NCBI GenBank assembly: GCA_900291925.1
Contig: UWYS01000018.1
Span: 434,001-498,000, forward strand
Origin: Thecaphora thlaspeos
Taxonomy: Eukaryota; Basidiomycota; Ustilaginomycetes; Urocystidales; Glomosporiaceae
DNA: 64,000 nucleotides
Direction: 5' to 3'
The position numbers were made by a program, and so were the translations under genes. How positions within the stretch are numbered: position 1 is the stretch's first letter; every line of letters begins with the position of its first letter. Under the pieces are notes generated by a model. The model had not been told where the DNA came from. It worked only from the letters and a program-made list of their open reading frames with translations, and did not search any database. Shown here in pieces: positions 51,943 through 63,058 of this stretch.

Positions 51943-54119
51943 TCACCTCCTCAGGTGGGTAGGGGCGACCTCCCTCGCCCTCTTTTCAAACGCATGCATC
52001 ATTTGAGCGCTCATGTTCTCAAACATCCCACTTGCAACCGCAGCATAGACGGGGTTTCGAAAGGAATAGCATAGTTTGAATCGTACCTCTGTCCCCTTGT
52101 CGGTGTCGCTGGGAGAAGGGGAAAAACTCCACATCGTAGAAAGGTGTTGGAAGATTGGATTTGGTTGTCTCGCTTCGGCCTGATTTGACGCCGTGTTGTA
52201 GGTTTGGTTTTGTGTTAGTTTTCGTTCGAGCAGCAGAGAGAGAGAGAGAGAAAGAGAGAGGAAAGAAGATGGTCGACGGCCGGGACACTCACCAAAACCC
52301 ATTCGTTCGTCTTCATCCTCACTTCGCTCGTATACGTCTCACTAAAACTGCCGAATCCAACCGATAGATCGGCCAATACGGCTCGATCCGCTCCGTCCTC
52401 TGCCGCCCCACCGCGCGACGCGGCAGATGCAAAGCGCGGAGAGTCGCCAAGCACGCGGGACGTCTGGCAGTACGGTAAAAAGCATTGGTACGCGTCGACG
52501 TCCGAGACGACGCGGTACAGCAGGGGCGTCGCGAGGTGAAGCACCTTGTGCGCCTCGTACACCTGGTGTCCGTACTCATCCGTGTAGCTGCGGCCGTCCT
52601 TGCTACTGGCGGTGCGGCCCAACTGCGTGGCGGCGCTGATGGTGTTGGCCGCTAGCTTGCCCAGGTCCGGAAGGCCGAAGAACGTCCTTCGAGACACGGC
52701 AACAGACCGTCCGGCGGGGTAGGAATCAAGCATCGACCTCGTCGCGCCGACGCTGCTGAAGCGGCGGTGGTGCGGTTGCGTCGTGGCGGCGAATGGGTTG
52801 GATGGGTGAAGCTTCTTCGCCGCCGCCAGTTCCGCCGCGGGATCGGGAGCGCCAGGCCGATGAGACGGATGGACGAGGTGGGCCGGATCCATACCGGCCA
52901 CGTTGACGGGCGCCGCGGCGGCAGCGCCCTCATCCTTCCAGCCGGCCAGCTTGCGGATCTGGAAGGGGTCCAGGGGCCCGCTGATGCTTTCGTCCTCGAT
53001 GGCCTTGCAGACGGCCTTGGCGACGGTGTCGATGTGGAGCGGCGGCGTGGTGAGCAGCTTGGCAAGCGGGCGTAGCGAGGCCGGGGCGTAGGGGCTGGCG
53101 AGCAGCGAGGCGGGGGTCGGTAGTGGCAAGGGCAGCGGCGGGGACTTGTGGAAGGCGGCCGAGGCCTCGAGGATGGCGGCGGGGAGGGTGGAGAGGGGGC
53201 GCTTGTGCGGTTCGTACATGAGGCCTGGCCGCATGAAGATGGGCCGGAGGAGGGCGGTGGTGTCGTCCGGGGATGCCGCGGCTGCGGCCTCTTGTTCGAG
53301 CTCGAGCTCGAGGCCGGCGCCGTCTGCATCGAGAAGCTCTGCCGGCTGCGCGGCGGTGCCATGTGCGGCAGCAATGTCACTTGGCGCCGTAGGCTTTAAC
53401 GCAGTGCGGCCGTAGTGTTGGGAGAGGCGTGAGATGATGTGCTCTGCCTGACGCTTTGTGGTGATGTAACGAGCGTCTACGATGGGGCGGAAGAGGTCCT
53501 CGGCCGAGATGTAGACAAAGGGGGCGGGCGCGGAGGGTGGTGGATAAGCGTGCGATGATGCAAGAAACGAGGAAGAGGAGGAGGAGGGGAAGGAGGGAGC
53601 GGTGGTGGTGGTCGAGTGGCGCTGCTGGAGGGTGGAGAGGAAGGTGTGTGCAACGGAGACGGCCGAGTCGCGGTTCATGAGCTCGTACGAGGGCTGCCGA
53701 CGCTTGCCTGCGTCCGCCGAGAAGGAGAGCGAGGGGCCATCTTGAAGCGGGTTGCGAGAAGAAGGCGCTGGGAGACGCCAGCCCTTTGCAAGGCCGGCGA
53801 GAGCGCCTGGTAGGGCGGCGGCAAGGCCTTTGTCCTTGGGCTTGTAGTCAGCCTCGAGGAGGATGCCGACGGTGTGTACTGCGGCGGTGCACTGTGCAGC
53901 GAGGTGGGCGTAGGAGGATGGATCGAGTGCGTCTGCAGCGTGCCAGGATATGTTTGGAGAGGAAGACCAAGCTGGGCGGTGACCGGCGGGGGAGAGGTAG
54001 GGTTTGCCGGATGAGCTGATGGAGACGACCTTCCAGCCTTGTGAGAGGGCGTGCTTTGAGATGGCGGAGCCGAGGAAGCCGTTGCCGCCGACGACGAGGA
54101 GTGTGTGCTGGAGGGGCAT
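51943..54119 (-). CDS. Coq11-Coq10 fusion: NAD(P)-binding SDR-like domain plus START-type coenzyme Q chaperone
   Basis: Exons 52293-54119 and 51943-52179 on the minus strand (GTGAGT donor, ACTAAC branch, TCAG end), 687 residues. The N-terminal part has the Rossmann loop 'LLVVGGNGFLGSAISKHAL' and an atypical short-chain dehydrogenase layout like yeast Coq11. The C-terminal ~180 residues are Coq10-like: 'YEAHKVLHLATPLLYRVVSD', 'DAYQCFLPYCQTSRVL', 'ADLSVGFGSFSETYTSEV', then in exon 2 'NPIFQHLSTMWSFSP' and 'RFKLCYSFRNPVYAAVASG'. Coq10 is a START-domain protein needed for efficient CoQ use in respiration, and Coq11 belongs to the CoQ synthome. Gene fusion of the two is known in some fungi. Mitochondrial location is expected, though the immediate N-terminus is a short hydrophobic strand rather than a clear presequence. 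Confidence 0.85.
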
Positions 54120-55235
54120 GTCGGTGGTGGGCGGAGCAAGAGGGGAGGAGAGGGGAAGGAATGGTGGGCGGACAGGGAGGGACGGCGGGCGGAGAGGAGT
54201 TGCGTGAAAGGAAAGGTCGAGGAGGTTATGTGTGGAGCATCAGGCCAGGCCAGGCCAGGCAAGGCCAGGCGAGGAAGCGCGGATCCGAGCGGGCGGGGTT
54301 GGGGCGGCGCCTGCGGTGCGCGATGGGCGACGCCGAGCCAAAGGAGCTGCTGAGCCAAGCACGGCATGCGGCGCTCTGCGTCACATGCCTGCCAGGTCTG
54401 GGCCTGTCGCAGACGGCCGTCAGCACGCCCACTCTGCTCGCCCGCCAGCTTGCCGCTTGCCACTAGGGCACGCGCCACGCTGAGCCAGCGAGAGCGTATC
54501 CATTTTGCCACCCGCTCGCCCTCGTTGCAGCCCTTTCCCCCCCCCCCCCCCCCCCCCCCCCCCAATCCTCAATCCTCGTCCAGACAAGGGCCAGGCAACG
54601 ATCACAGAGAGTCAAAGTGGCTTCCTTGTTGCTGCATCAAGAACTCATCAACAAGTCATCACTCTGACACCATGTGTCCGTCGCTGGCCGCGGCTTTGGC
54701 CTGGCCGGACCCTTGCTTCTAGGCTGGCCTCGTCTACATGCTGAGCCCACGCCCGCCGTCATCCAGCGACGCCGCCTGTCTTGGCTTGCTGACACCATCC
54801 TTGACCCCCTCGTTCTTATTGCCAACATCGACTCTCCCATGACTAGCACAGGTGTCAAATTATAACCCCTCGCTCTCTCCACTCTGCGACCCGCCATCCT
54901 CCGACACCATCACTGCCTCCCCAAACAATAACAAGCGAGTCGACACCCTTTCGCTCGTCTCTGCCGCCAGACCGTTCTGTGCGTGGCCTTGTTCGGCAAA
55001 CCAACGCCCCCTCTCCCCCTCCTGTGTACTGTACTGTAGTACCACATCCTCATCCTCGCTTCATCGCCGCCTTTCCTCCCTCTGGCTCCATCATTTGCTT
55101 TCCTTTCCTTCTTCGCCACCCCTTCCCTCTTCCCTTTACCCTTCACCCTTCACCCTTCACCCTTCCTTTCCTTTCGCCTCTTGCCACCTCGAGCGTCTAG
55201 CTAGCTAGATGCCACTCACCCATTCCCCTTCATAG
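54120..55235. other. Divergent intergenic region, Coq11-Coq10 and MFS genes
   Basis: About 1.1 kb. It contains CAGGC pentamer repeats at about 54241-54270, a run of 27 C at 54537-54563 and CACCCTT repeats near 55135-55165. An unseen 5' exon of the MFS gene may lie here. No other gene supported. Confidence 0.5.
54537..54563. repeat. Poly-C tract, 27 bp
   Basis: Uninterrupted C run. Its exact length may be an assembly approximation. Confidence 0.9.
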
Positions 55236-57484
55236 GAAGCCCTCCGTTCCTCCTTCACCCACCACGCCTCCTATCACTCACACCCATCCACGCCCAGGCA
55301 CTCGTTCGCCGACCGCTCTTCTCTTCCCCTTTCCTCCTCCTCCTCCTCCGCCATACGCCACTCTTCCTACACGCCCCAGCCGGACTCGGCCTCGGACAGC
55401 GAGCCGGACCTCGCAGACGACCAGCAGCCCTTTCTCGCCCGCCACAACCACGCCGGCGCAAAGCAAAAGTCAAACGCCCGACCAAAACTGCCCGCCACCC
55501 TCAGCAAGCGCCAAAGCACCACCTCCATCAAGATGCAGCGCACCGCCTCCTACAAGTCGCAAAAGGACAGCACACACGCCACTTCGCCCACCTTGGCCCA
55601 AGGGCAAGCACAAGGCGGTCCCGACCATGATTCCGAGGCTGGCAACACCGGCGCTCGAACCACGGTCCGACGTGTCTCGTCGCGCGCCAGCATCGACGGC
55701 CAACCCACCTTTGACGACGTCTTCGACCCCAACAAGACGATGGCTGAGAACAAGAGCATGATGGTCAGCGCAGAGCTCGACCGCATGGGCATGGGACGCT
55801 ACCAGCTCTGCATCTGGTTCCTCTGCGGCTGCGGCTACTTTATCGACCTCCTCTGGGCACAGGCTCTCGGTCTCATCGCCACTCAGGTCGGCTTCGAGTT
55901 CTTCGACGAGACCGACGGCGGCAAGGTCGGCAGGCTCCAGACCGCCTTCAGCACCGGTCTCACCGTCGGTGCCTTCTTTTTTGGCTTCGCCGTCGACGTC
56001 ATCGGCAGGAAATTCGCCTTCTACCTCACCACCTTCATGGCCGCCGTCTTCGGCATCGTCCTGGGTGGGTCGTCGTCTTTCAACGTCCTCTGCGTCCTCA
56101 CCGCCTTCCAGGGCCTGGCGATCGGCGGCAACATCCCCATTGACGCGACGATCGCCCTGGAATTTCTCCCCACCAAGCGGCGCTTCCTCGTCGCCGGGCT
56201 GAGCATCTTCCAGCCGCTGGGCGTCTTGGTGTGCAGCGGGATCGCATACGGTTTCGTCCCTCGGTACGCCTGCTCGTCCGAGGTAGGCTGCACCAAGGAG
56301 GCCAACATGGGCTGGCGCTACACGTTCTACACGCTGGGCTGCATCACCTGGCTCATCTTTGTCGGTCGCTTCTTCATCTTTAGCTTCCGCGAGTCGCCGC
56401 AGTACCTGCTGGTGCGCGGCCAAGACGAAAAGGCGCTGAGGATCATTGCCTCGATCGCCAAGACCAACCGAGCGCCACCGCCGCTCTTTACGATTGACGA
56501 CTTCAACGAGGCGGCAAAGAGGCTGGGCATCGATACGGCCGATGCTGAGGCGAGCAAGGCAGAGAGGGCAAGGGAGAGTCGGCTCGAGGCGGCAAAGAGG
56601 TCGGCCAGGGATATGCTCAAGCTCTTTATCAATGCCAAGACGCTCTTCGCCAATAGGATCATGGCGAGGTTGACCATCATCATCTGGATCACGTTCATCG
56701 CCGGTGAGTCGAAGCGGTGGAGCCGCATGCTTTTCCTCCCGGTGCTCAGCCTTGCCATCAACTTACATACGTCCTCACTCGCCCTTTTGTTTCCCCTCCC
56801 GCGCGCGCACACGCAGATTTCTGGGGCTTCACACTAGCCGGCTTCTACCTTCCGCAAATCCTACGTGCCAAGGGGGCGGAGCAAGACGTCTCGATCGAAA
56901 CGACATACCGAAATTACGTGCTGGTCTACTTTCCGGGCATCTTTGGAGTTGCGCTTGGAGCAGCGATGATTGAAGTTCCCAAGCTCGGAAGACAGTGGGC
57001 CATGGTCGTCTCGTCTGCTCTGATGGCTGTGAGCTTTTTCCTATTCACGCTCGTAGAGACGCAAGCTGGTAGTGTTGGTGAGTTACGTTGGTGCACTGAG
57101 ATTGTTATGAGGACCAGAGGAGGCAACAACGACACTGACGTGCCCTTTACCCTTGCTTTTCCTTGTGCATGAACGACGACCGGGGTGGGGATAAAAGGAT
57201 TCAACGCACTTGAATATACGATGCAAAGTCTATTCAACAGCATCCTATACGCCTTTGTACCTGAGATCTACCCATCTCAGGTACGCGGTACTGCATCGGG
57301 TCTAGCTTCTACGCTGGGTAGGATTGCAGGTATAGTAGCTCCCTTGGCGGCGGATACGTTTGATGCCTCCGATCCTGTTAGACAGGCTAAGAGTATCCTA
57401 TACCTAGCTGGTGGTGTCACGTTGTTGTGTCCGGTCGCTCTTGCTTTGTTACCTTATGATACGAGGGGGATGAGGGTTCATTAG
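55236..57484 (+). CDS. Major facilitator superfamily transporter (sugar/metabolite type)
   Basis: Exons: upstream part to 56703, then 56817-57077 and 57198-57484 (GTGAGT donors). From the first in-frame ATG at 55533 it is 572 residues, but the frame is open back to 55236 with coding-like sequence ('DSEPDLADDQQPFLARHN'), preceded by an acceptor-like TTCATAG. A 5' exon holding the true start is therefore likely and not located. About 12 hydrophobic helices begin at 'RYQLCIWFLCGCGYFIDLLW'. Other landmarks are 'DVIGRKFAFYLTTFMAAVFG', 'GGNIPIDATIALEFLPTKRR', 'YRNYVLVYFPGIFGVALGAA' and 'PEIYPSQVRGTASGLASTLG'. This resembles the SV2/niacin-type MFS branch of fungal metabolite transporters. Substrate unknown. 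Confidence 0.8.
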
Positions 57485-58023
57485 ATTAGACTGACAGTCG
57501 TACTCTCCGAATGCACTGAACTGATTTTGCGTTGATGAGAGGTGGATCACACTTTATTAGGTCATGATATAGATACACAATTCAATCGTCTACTCTTTGC
57601 TCGGGGAGATGATGACCGAGTGATTCTACTGTTTTGATGTTGAACGATATCCCCGCGAAACGACCATCGCGATCGACGGTATTGAAACATACATCACTCT
57701 CCAAGGCGATAGTCTCAAAACCGTGCGATACCTGATCACACCTCGAAGAGACAAGAGAAAATTGACAATTAAAATGAGACGAGATGAATCATAATGTATG
57801 ACGGGGATCAACTTGCCCTCCGTCTCCGCGGTTTGAATGGTCGCACATTTCATTTCACAGGCATCCACTCGGTCATACTACTTCGTTGACGGCATCGTCT
57901 AGACGTACGAGCGAGCGAAAGGAAAAGGTCCGACGGTCGGTTGTTCGCTGGGCGGAGAGGGTTAAATTCTGTTCGACTAAACAGTTGATCGTACGTGCCA
58001 AACGAGACCGACAAAAGACCCCA
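57485..58023. other. Convergent intergenic region, MFS and PRP40 genes
   Basis: About 540 bp of AT-richer spacer. No feature seen. Confidence 0.5.
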
Positions 58024-60339
58024 TCAAACCTGCCCTTCCTCCTCTTCGCTCTCATCCTGTTCTTCTAGTTTCACCTTTTTCCTCCTATCCACCGCAGCAC
58101 CTCCTCGATGTTCATCCATCGTTGTCGTCAATCCTGCTTTCGTAGTAGTGCCACCACCTGCGTTTCGAAGGGATCTATCACGACGACTCGCATGACCGTA
58201 CCTCCTGCTTTCCCCTTCTTCGCTCGTATCCCTCTGTCTCCGCCCCGTAGTAGATGGTGGCGCCTGGACGGATGGTCTTTCCCTTTTCCTTTTCGCATCT
58301 TCCGACGTGATTGACTCTCTTCTCTTCTCCGTACCGTTGACTCGAGGCGCTGCCGTCGACTTTTCCCGTTGTCGTTTGACGTACTTGCTCCAAGCCATTT
58401 CCAATCCCTCTCTGTCGTCTTTGAGGTCATCGTATTCGGAAAGATGAGAGATACGCGGTAGGATGTCGTCCATCGACGCGTCGAGCGAGAGCGTAGGTTC
58501 GATTTTCTTGAATGCATACCGCAGATCGTCGATCGCATGACGACGACGTCGTTCCGCTCGACGTTTCTCCTCGGACGCCTTGTGGAGTAGCGTGGCATGA
58601 AGGTGGTAAAAGACGGCCTTCCATTCCGTCTCGCCGAGCGAGAGCGGCGCGATCCACGTGCGAAAGGCGTCGAGCGGCGTTGACTCTTTTACCTTCTTTC
58701 CGCCCTTGGCGAGGTGCGACTGGACGGCATCGATGTGCTTCTCCACTGTCATCTCGAGATCGTCGACAGCATCGTAGAACAGATCCAGCGGCGACGATCC
58801 CGCCTGTCCGACGAGCCGGAGGAACCTGTCGTCGTCCTTGACCCTGTTCAACACCTGGCTCCACGTCGACCTCGTCGTCAGCTCGCCCCTTTGCTTGAGC
58901 TCGTCCAGCAGCTTCCTGTACTCGTCGCGGTTCTTGCGCTCCTTGCGCTTTCGCTTGGCATCGTCGCGCCGCCTGGCCTCGACCGCCTCCTTTTCGATGC
59001 TGTTCATGTGTTCGTCAAACACGATCAACATGTCCGCCACCTCCATCGTCTTGAGGTGCGCGTCCTGCGCGTACTCGTCCGACTCAACGACGGTGCGGTG
59101 CGCGTCGCGCCAGCGCGTCAGAACGTCGGCCTCGAACGTCTTGAGCAGCGACATGAGCATGTCCATGTTGCGGTGTCGGATCTCGCGCTCCGCCGCCTCC
59201 TCGCCCTCCTTGATCTCGCGCACCACGCCCTGGTACGCCGCCTGGGCCTCGTCGTCGTCCCGCGCCTCCTTGAAGCCGGGCTGGTCGCCGCAGAGCTTCT
59301 TGAACGTCGCGAAGCTGTGGTACGACTTGACGCGCTTGTCCTGCGTCGCCATCGCCCTGAAGATCGGCCTGAGCAACTCGAGCCTCTGCGACCTCTCCTC
59401 GGCCCTCTGGCGGCGGAGGCGCTCGATGTACTTGTTGAAGGCGTTCTTGCGCTCGGCGATCGTCTTGAGCGCCTTGTAGAGCGGCTCAGTGATGATGGCT
59501 CGCATCGTGACCTCCCAGGTCCAGTCGACGTCGACCTTCTTCTGCTCGAGCAGCGAGATAAAGGCTGACTCGGCAGCATCTCTGTCGCCGCGGAAACTGA
59601 CGGGCTCCGCGCGGACATTCGTGCTGGGCGGCGGACGCTGCGGCAGGCTGGTGGCGGACGGGGTGGCGGGTGTAGGAGCGTTGCTGACCGGGCTGGCCGA
59701 GCGCGCGGCGGCGGGGCTCGTGGCGTGCGGACCGGAGCTGCCGGCGGGAGGGCGGACGGGGAGCGAGGCAGAGGGGCCGGCGGGCGAGAAGCCGGGGAGC
59801 GGGCCGTTGGGTCTGCCTGCGCCTGGAACGGGAGGTAGGAAGCCGGGCGGCCCAAAGTTGGTGTTGTTGTTGGTGATCGGGCCGTGGGGGATGCGAGCGG
59901 GTCCGGCTGCTGAGACGTCGACACGATGGGAGGGACTTGGGACAGCCCCTGCCATGGGCGAGGCAGCGGCGATGGGACCGTAGGGCGACTGTACGGCGGC
60001 GGGGGCGGCGGATGTTGGGCTGGCGGCATTGTTGGAGGGCGAGGCGGGGTTGCCACCTAGCTGTTCTAGGAGCTGCTTGACCTCTGCGGGGAGGGACCAG
60101 GTGGACTGCTTTGTCTCGGAGTGTACGTAGTAGGAGCGATCGCCCGACTTGTACTCCTTCCACGGCGTAGAATCGAGCGCGCGTTCGCGAGGCGTCTTGA
60201 GCTCCGCGGGCCTTTCCCATACGCTGCGCCTTTCGATGGTGTGGTACCAGTAGGGGCGACCCTGCGGATTGCGGTACTCGACCCAGAGCGCACCCGGTGC
60301 TGGACCCGCTGGCTGGAGCTGCGGCGGTGGCGCGGACAT
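58024..60339 (-). CDS. PRP40: U1 snRNP-associated splicing factor Prp40 (WW-FF protein)
   Basis: Single exon, 771 residues from ATG 60339; an in-frame ATG at 60516 exists, but the added 59 residues look like leader. Two WW domains open the protein: 'LWVEYRNPQGRPYWYHTIER' (about residues 19-45) and 'PWKEYKSGDRSYYVHSETKQ' (about 55-85). A Pro/Ala/Gly linker follows. FF repeats start near residue 255 ('FISLLEQKKVDVDWTWEVTM', 'FRAMATQDKRVKSYHSFATF', 'YRKLLDELKQRGELTTRSTW'). The C-terminus is Arg/Lys/Glu-rich and nuclear-like. Prp40 binds the branch-point protein through its WW domains and U1/Luc7 through FF domains, bridging 5' and 3' splice sites. Domain order and number fit the family. Confidence 0.93.
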   Translation of the reverse strand: MSAPPPQLQPAGPAPGALWVEYRNPQGRPYWYHTIERRSVWERPAELKTPRERALDSTPWKEYKSGDRSYYVHSETKQSTWSLPAEVKQLLEQLGGNPASPSNNAASPTSAAPAAVQSPYGPIAAASPMAGAVPSPSHRVDVSAAGPARIPHGPITNNNTNFGPPGFLPPVPGAGRPNGPLPGFSPAGPSASLPVRPPAGSSGPHATSPAAARSASPVSNAPTPATPSATSLPQRPPPSTNVRAEPVSFRGDRDAAESAFISLLEQKKVDVDWTWEVTMRAIITEPLYKALKTIAERKNAFNKYIERLRRQRAEERSQRLELLRPIFRAMATQDKRVKSYHSFATFKKLCGDQPGFKEARDDDEAQAAYQGVVREIKEGEEAAEREIRHRNMDMLMSLLKTFEADVLTRWRDAHRTVVESDEYAQDAHLKTMEVADMLIVFDEHMNSIEKEAVEARRRDDAKRKRKERKNRDEYRKLLDELKQRGELTTRSTWSQVLNRVKDDDRFLRLVGQAGSSPLDLFYDAVDDLEMTVEKHIDAVQSHLAKGGKKVKESTPLDAFRTWIAPLSLGETEWKAVFYHLHATLLHKASEEKRRAERRRRHAIDDLRYAFKKIEPTLSLDASMDDILPRISHLSEYDDLKDDREGLEMAWSKYVKRQREKSTAAPRVNGTEKRRESITSEDAKRKRERPSVQAPPSTTGRRQRDTSEEGESRRYGHASRRDRSLRNAGGGTTTKAGLTTTMDEHRGGAAVDRRKKVKLEEQDESEEEEGQV

Positions 60340-61040
60340 GGCTGGCGACTTGTACAAGATGTGAGATGGTGAGTGCGCTGATGGATGGGTAGTGAGGAGA
60401 GGGGTGGAAGGGACGCGGAGCTGGTCAGGAGAGGCAGGAGGTGGAAGGCAAGCAAGGCGAGCAGGGCGAGCAGGGCCTGGCCAGGTCGGTGTGGAGGAGA
60501 GAGCCTGCGCCCGCATCTGCGCCTACGCCTACGCCTGGGCTGGAAGAACTTGGTTTACCTCTCTCTCTCGCGCGAGACGTGCAGACATGAGAACCGCTTC
60601 GGAGCCGCATGCATCGCCACAGATACAGAATCATCGACGCAACATCCTATGCATCTATGAAATCTATGCAGCGACGCTGCCGTCCACGACATTGATACAG
60701 CCGTCGAGATGACTAAACGGCCGCTGCACTGGTCCACACAGCGTCACTTGTCGCTCCAAGACGGCCCTCGTGTCCGCTCAGGCGTCGTGTTGTTCCCGCT
60801 TCGACCTTCCTGCTTCCTCCCGTCGTCGGCGGGTCTTTCGCTAGCTTTCACCTTCCTGACACTGCTCTAGTGTCCTCTCAGATGCGATATCAAGGGCCAA
60901 GTCCATCGGAAACAGATCTGTTCGCCAAGCTTATCAGATCGACGTTACATGCGACTGCTCTTACGTCCACACGATCCGTCCACCAGAGAGATCTTAGACC
61001 TTCACCTGGCCATGCCGCTCTATCACTCTCCCATTCCACC
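60340..61040. other. PRP40 upstream region and 3' flank of the ADH remnant
   Basis: About 700 bp. It includes the PRP40 promoter and leader. No other gene supported. Confidence 0.5.
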
Positions 61041-62391
61041 CTACTTGTTGGACTTGGGCACCTCTCCCACCTCGGGCGTCCCTTCGGCACGCGGGAACGA
61101 GTTCTCTGTCTCGACAAAGCACTTCAACAGACCCACGCCCTTGTTCTCATCAAACCTCTTCTCGTCAAACGCCCTGTAGACCTCTGCGGTGTCCTCGAGT
61201 CTGAACCTGTGCGTCAGGATCACCGTCGGGTCAAACTTGTTCGTCTCGAGGTACCCCTTCATGATCGTGGGGATGTATCGCTGCGTGGGGGCTTGGCCGT
61301 TGCCCTTGAGCATGATGCCCTTCTCCATTAGCGCGCCGATCAGCAGGCCGTTGGTGGCCCCCGCGTAGTCCGCCGCGATGCTGATGCGTCCAAACTTGCG
61401 TGTCGCGCGGACCGCCTCGTTGAGGATCTCCGGTGTGTCCGTCTCGAGCGCAATGGCGCGCAACGCCTTGTGTAGCATACCCTTGGCGTATCGGAAGCCA
61501 GCAGCATCAAACGCGACGTCAACGCCGTTGTGTACCAGTTCCATCACCTTGGCAGAGACGTCGCTGTGCTCGTCAAAGTTGATCGTCTCGACGCCAAACT
61601 TCTCGCGCGCGAACGCGAGGCGGTGGACGTCGTTGTCGATCAGGATCACCTTTTTGGCGTTGAAGAGCGACGGCTTGAGCCACTGGCAGATGTTGGGCCC
61701 AATCGGTCCCGCCCCCCCCACACGGCAGCCGTCTCGCCCGCTTGGAAGTCGATGTCGACGACCGAGTGGTACGAGGTGCAGACAATGTCCGAGAGGTAGA
61801 GGGCCTTTTCGTCTGGCAGCGAAGAGGGGATCTTGAAGCAGTTGTTGTCGGCGAACGGCATGCGCATGTACTCCGACTGGCCGCCCGCAAAGCCGCCGAG
61901 GAAATGGCCGTATCTGATAGGGTGTCGGGGTGAGCAGTCAAGGGAGGGCGGGTGCGGGTGCAGGGACGAGGTAAGAGGCTGGATCGGGAAGAGAGAGGAG
62001 GTAGCTTTAACGCAATGGCTCATGGAAACTCACCCGAGGACGCCGCGGATCTTCTTGCCATCTGTCGTCGGTGGAAGCGTCGAAAGGGATAAAGGGGTGT
62101 CATCCGGATTCGGGCAGAGTCGATGTCAGCGCTGCCGCCACCTTTGACTGACATCATCCCTCCTCTTCTCCGCTGCCGCCACTCACAGAGCTTGTCCATG
62201 ACGCTGCTCTTGTTGATCGTATCGCACATGCTGCCGAGGTCTCTCTTGCACATGTCGCACTCTCCGCACGAGATGCTGAACGAGCAAACGACTCGATCGC
62301 CCGAGGGCTTGGCGGCGTAGCCGGGCGAGGTCGATGTCGAGATATCGCGCATCGCCTCTTGGGCCTTGTTGGCGAGGTAGTTGACCGCCAT
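61041..62391 (-). pseudogene. Zinc-dependent alcohol dehydrogenase (formaldehyde-dismutase-like), truncated and frame-broken
   Basis: Exons on the minus strand: 62187-62391, 62034-62061 (28 nt) and 61913 to 61041, all with GTGAGT donors. The protein starts 'MAVNYLANKAQEAM' and quickly enters 'GDRVVCSFSISCGECDMC', the structural-zinc cysteine cluster, so the first ~90 residues of the family with the catalytic-zinc Cys and His (CGSD and GHE motifs) are absent and not found upstream. In exon 3 the frame breaks at a G8 run (61712-61719): 'AGETAAVWG' in one frame, 'GPIGPNICQWL' in another, exactly at the NAD-binding glycine loop. The remainder ('RKFGRISIAADYAGATNGLL') is conserved. Two independent defects suggest a pseudogene. 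The homopolymer alone could be a sequencing error. Confidence 0.75.
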
Positions 62392-63058
62392 GGTGCAAAG
62401 CAGGTGGCGGGTAGCGGGGGTTGTGGTGGTCTCGGTCGGGGTCGAAAGACTTGTTTGTGGGTGGTCAAAGGTGGCGAGCGAGGAGGCAGGGGCTGGACTC
62501 GGAGGGAACGGAGGGTCTGTGTAGCTGGAGGACGGGCGGAGGGACGCAGCAGCGGCTTGCGTGCTGTCTTATACCGCGCCCTCGGAGCGAGAGCGCCGAA
62601 AGACGTTGCTGTCAAGGCATCCTCGTTGACGTCGTCGGCTGGTCACCGTCTTTGCGCGCCGTCTTACGTTAGACCAGGGCCCGGACAGGACACGGCCGGA
62701 CAAGCTCCGGTGTCGGGTGTCGGCCGTCATGGATCGGTCGTCGCTGCGGCCTGAGTCATGGACCGGCTTTACACCGCGAAACACGGAAGATACCGTACCC
62801 CACCTTGTTGTCGACTTGTCGAGCATGGCAGGCCCTGGGCACGGCCCCAGGCTGGAGGCGGTGGAGAGGGGCCTGACACGCGACATCACGCCGGCCAGGA
62901 CCCTGGAGGCGGCAGAGGCATACCGGCACAATCAGTCATCATCCCAGCGCCGTTTCCATGCGTGCTGCGCCGCCAGTCGTGAGTGCGGAGGCTGGGCTAG
63001 GGTCTGCTGGGGATGTATGATGAATCGTCTCGAGAGCAACAACGGTCGTCAGCCGCGC
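62392..63058. other. Upstream region of the ADH remnant
   Basis: About 670 bp. A TATA-like TATAAG (minus strand) lies near 62570, about 175 bp before the ADH start. I looked for an N-terminal ADH exon on the minus strand and found none. Confidence 0.5.

Noticed and set aside
55470..56423. 317-codon frame antisense to the MFS gene
   Set aside because: Low-complexity Glu/Ala/Asp-rich translation with no domain, explained by codon bias on the coding strand.
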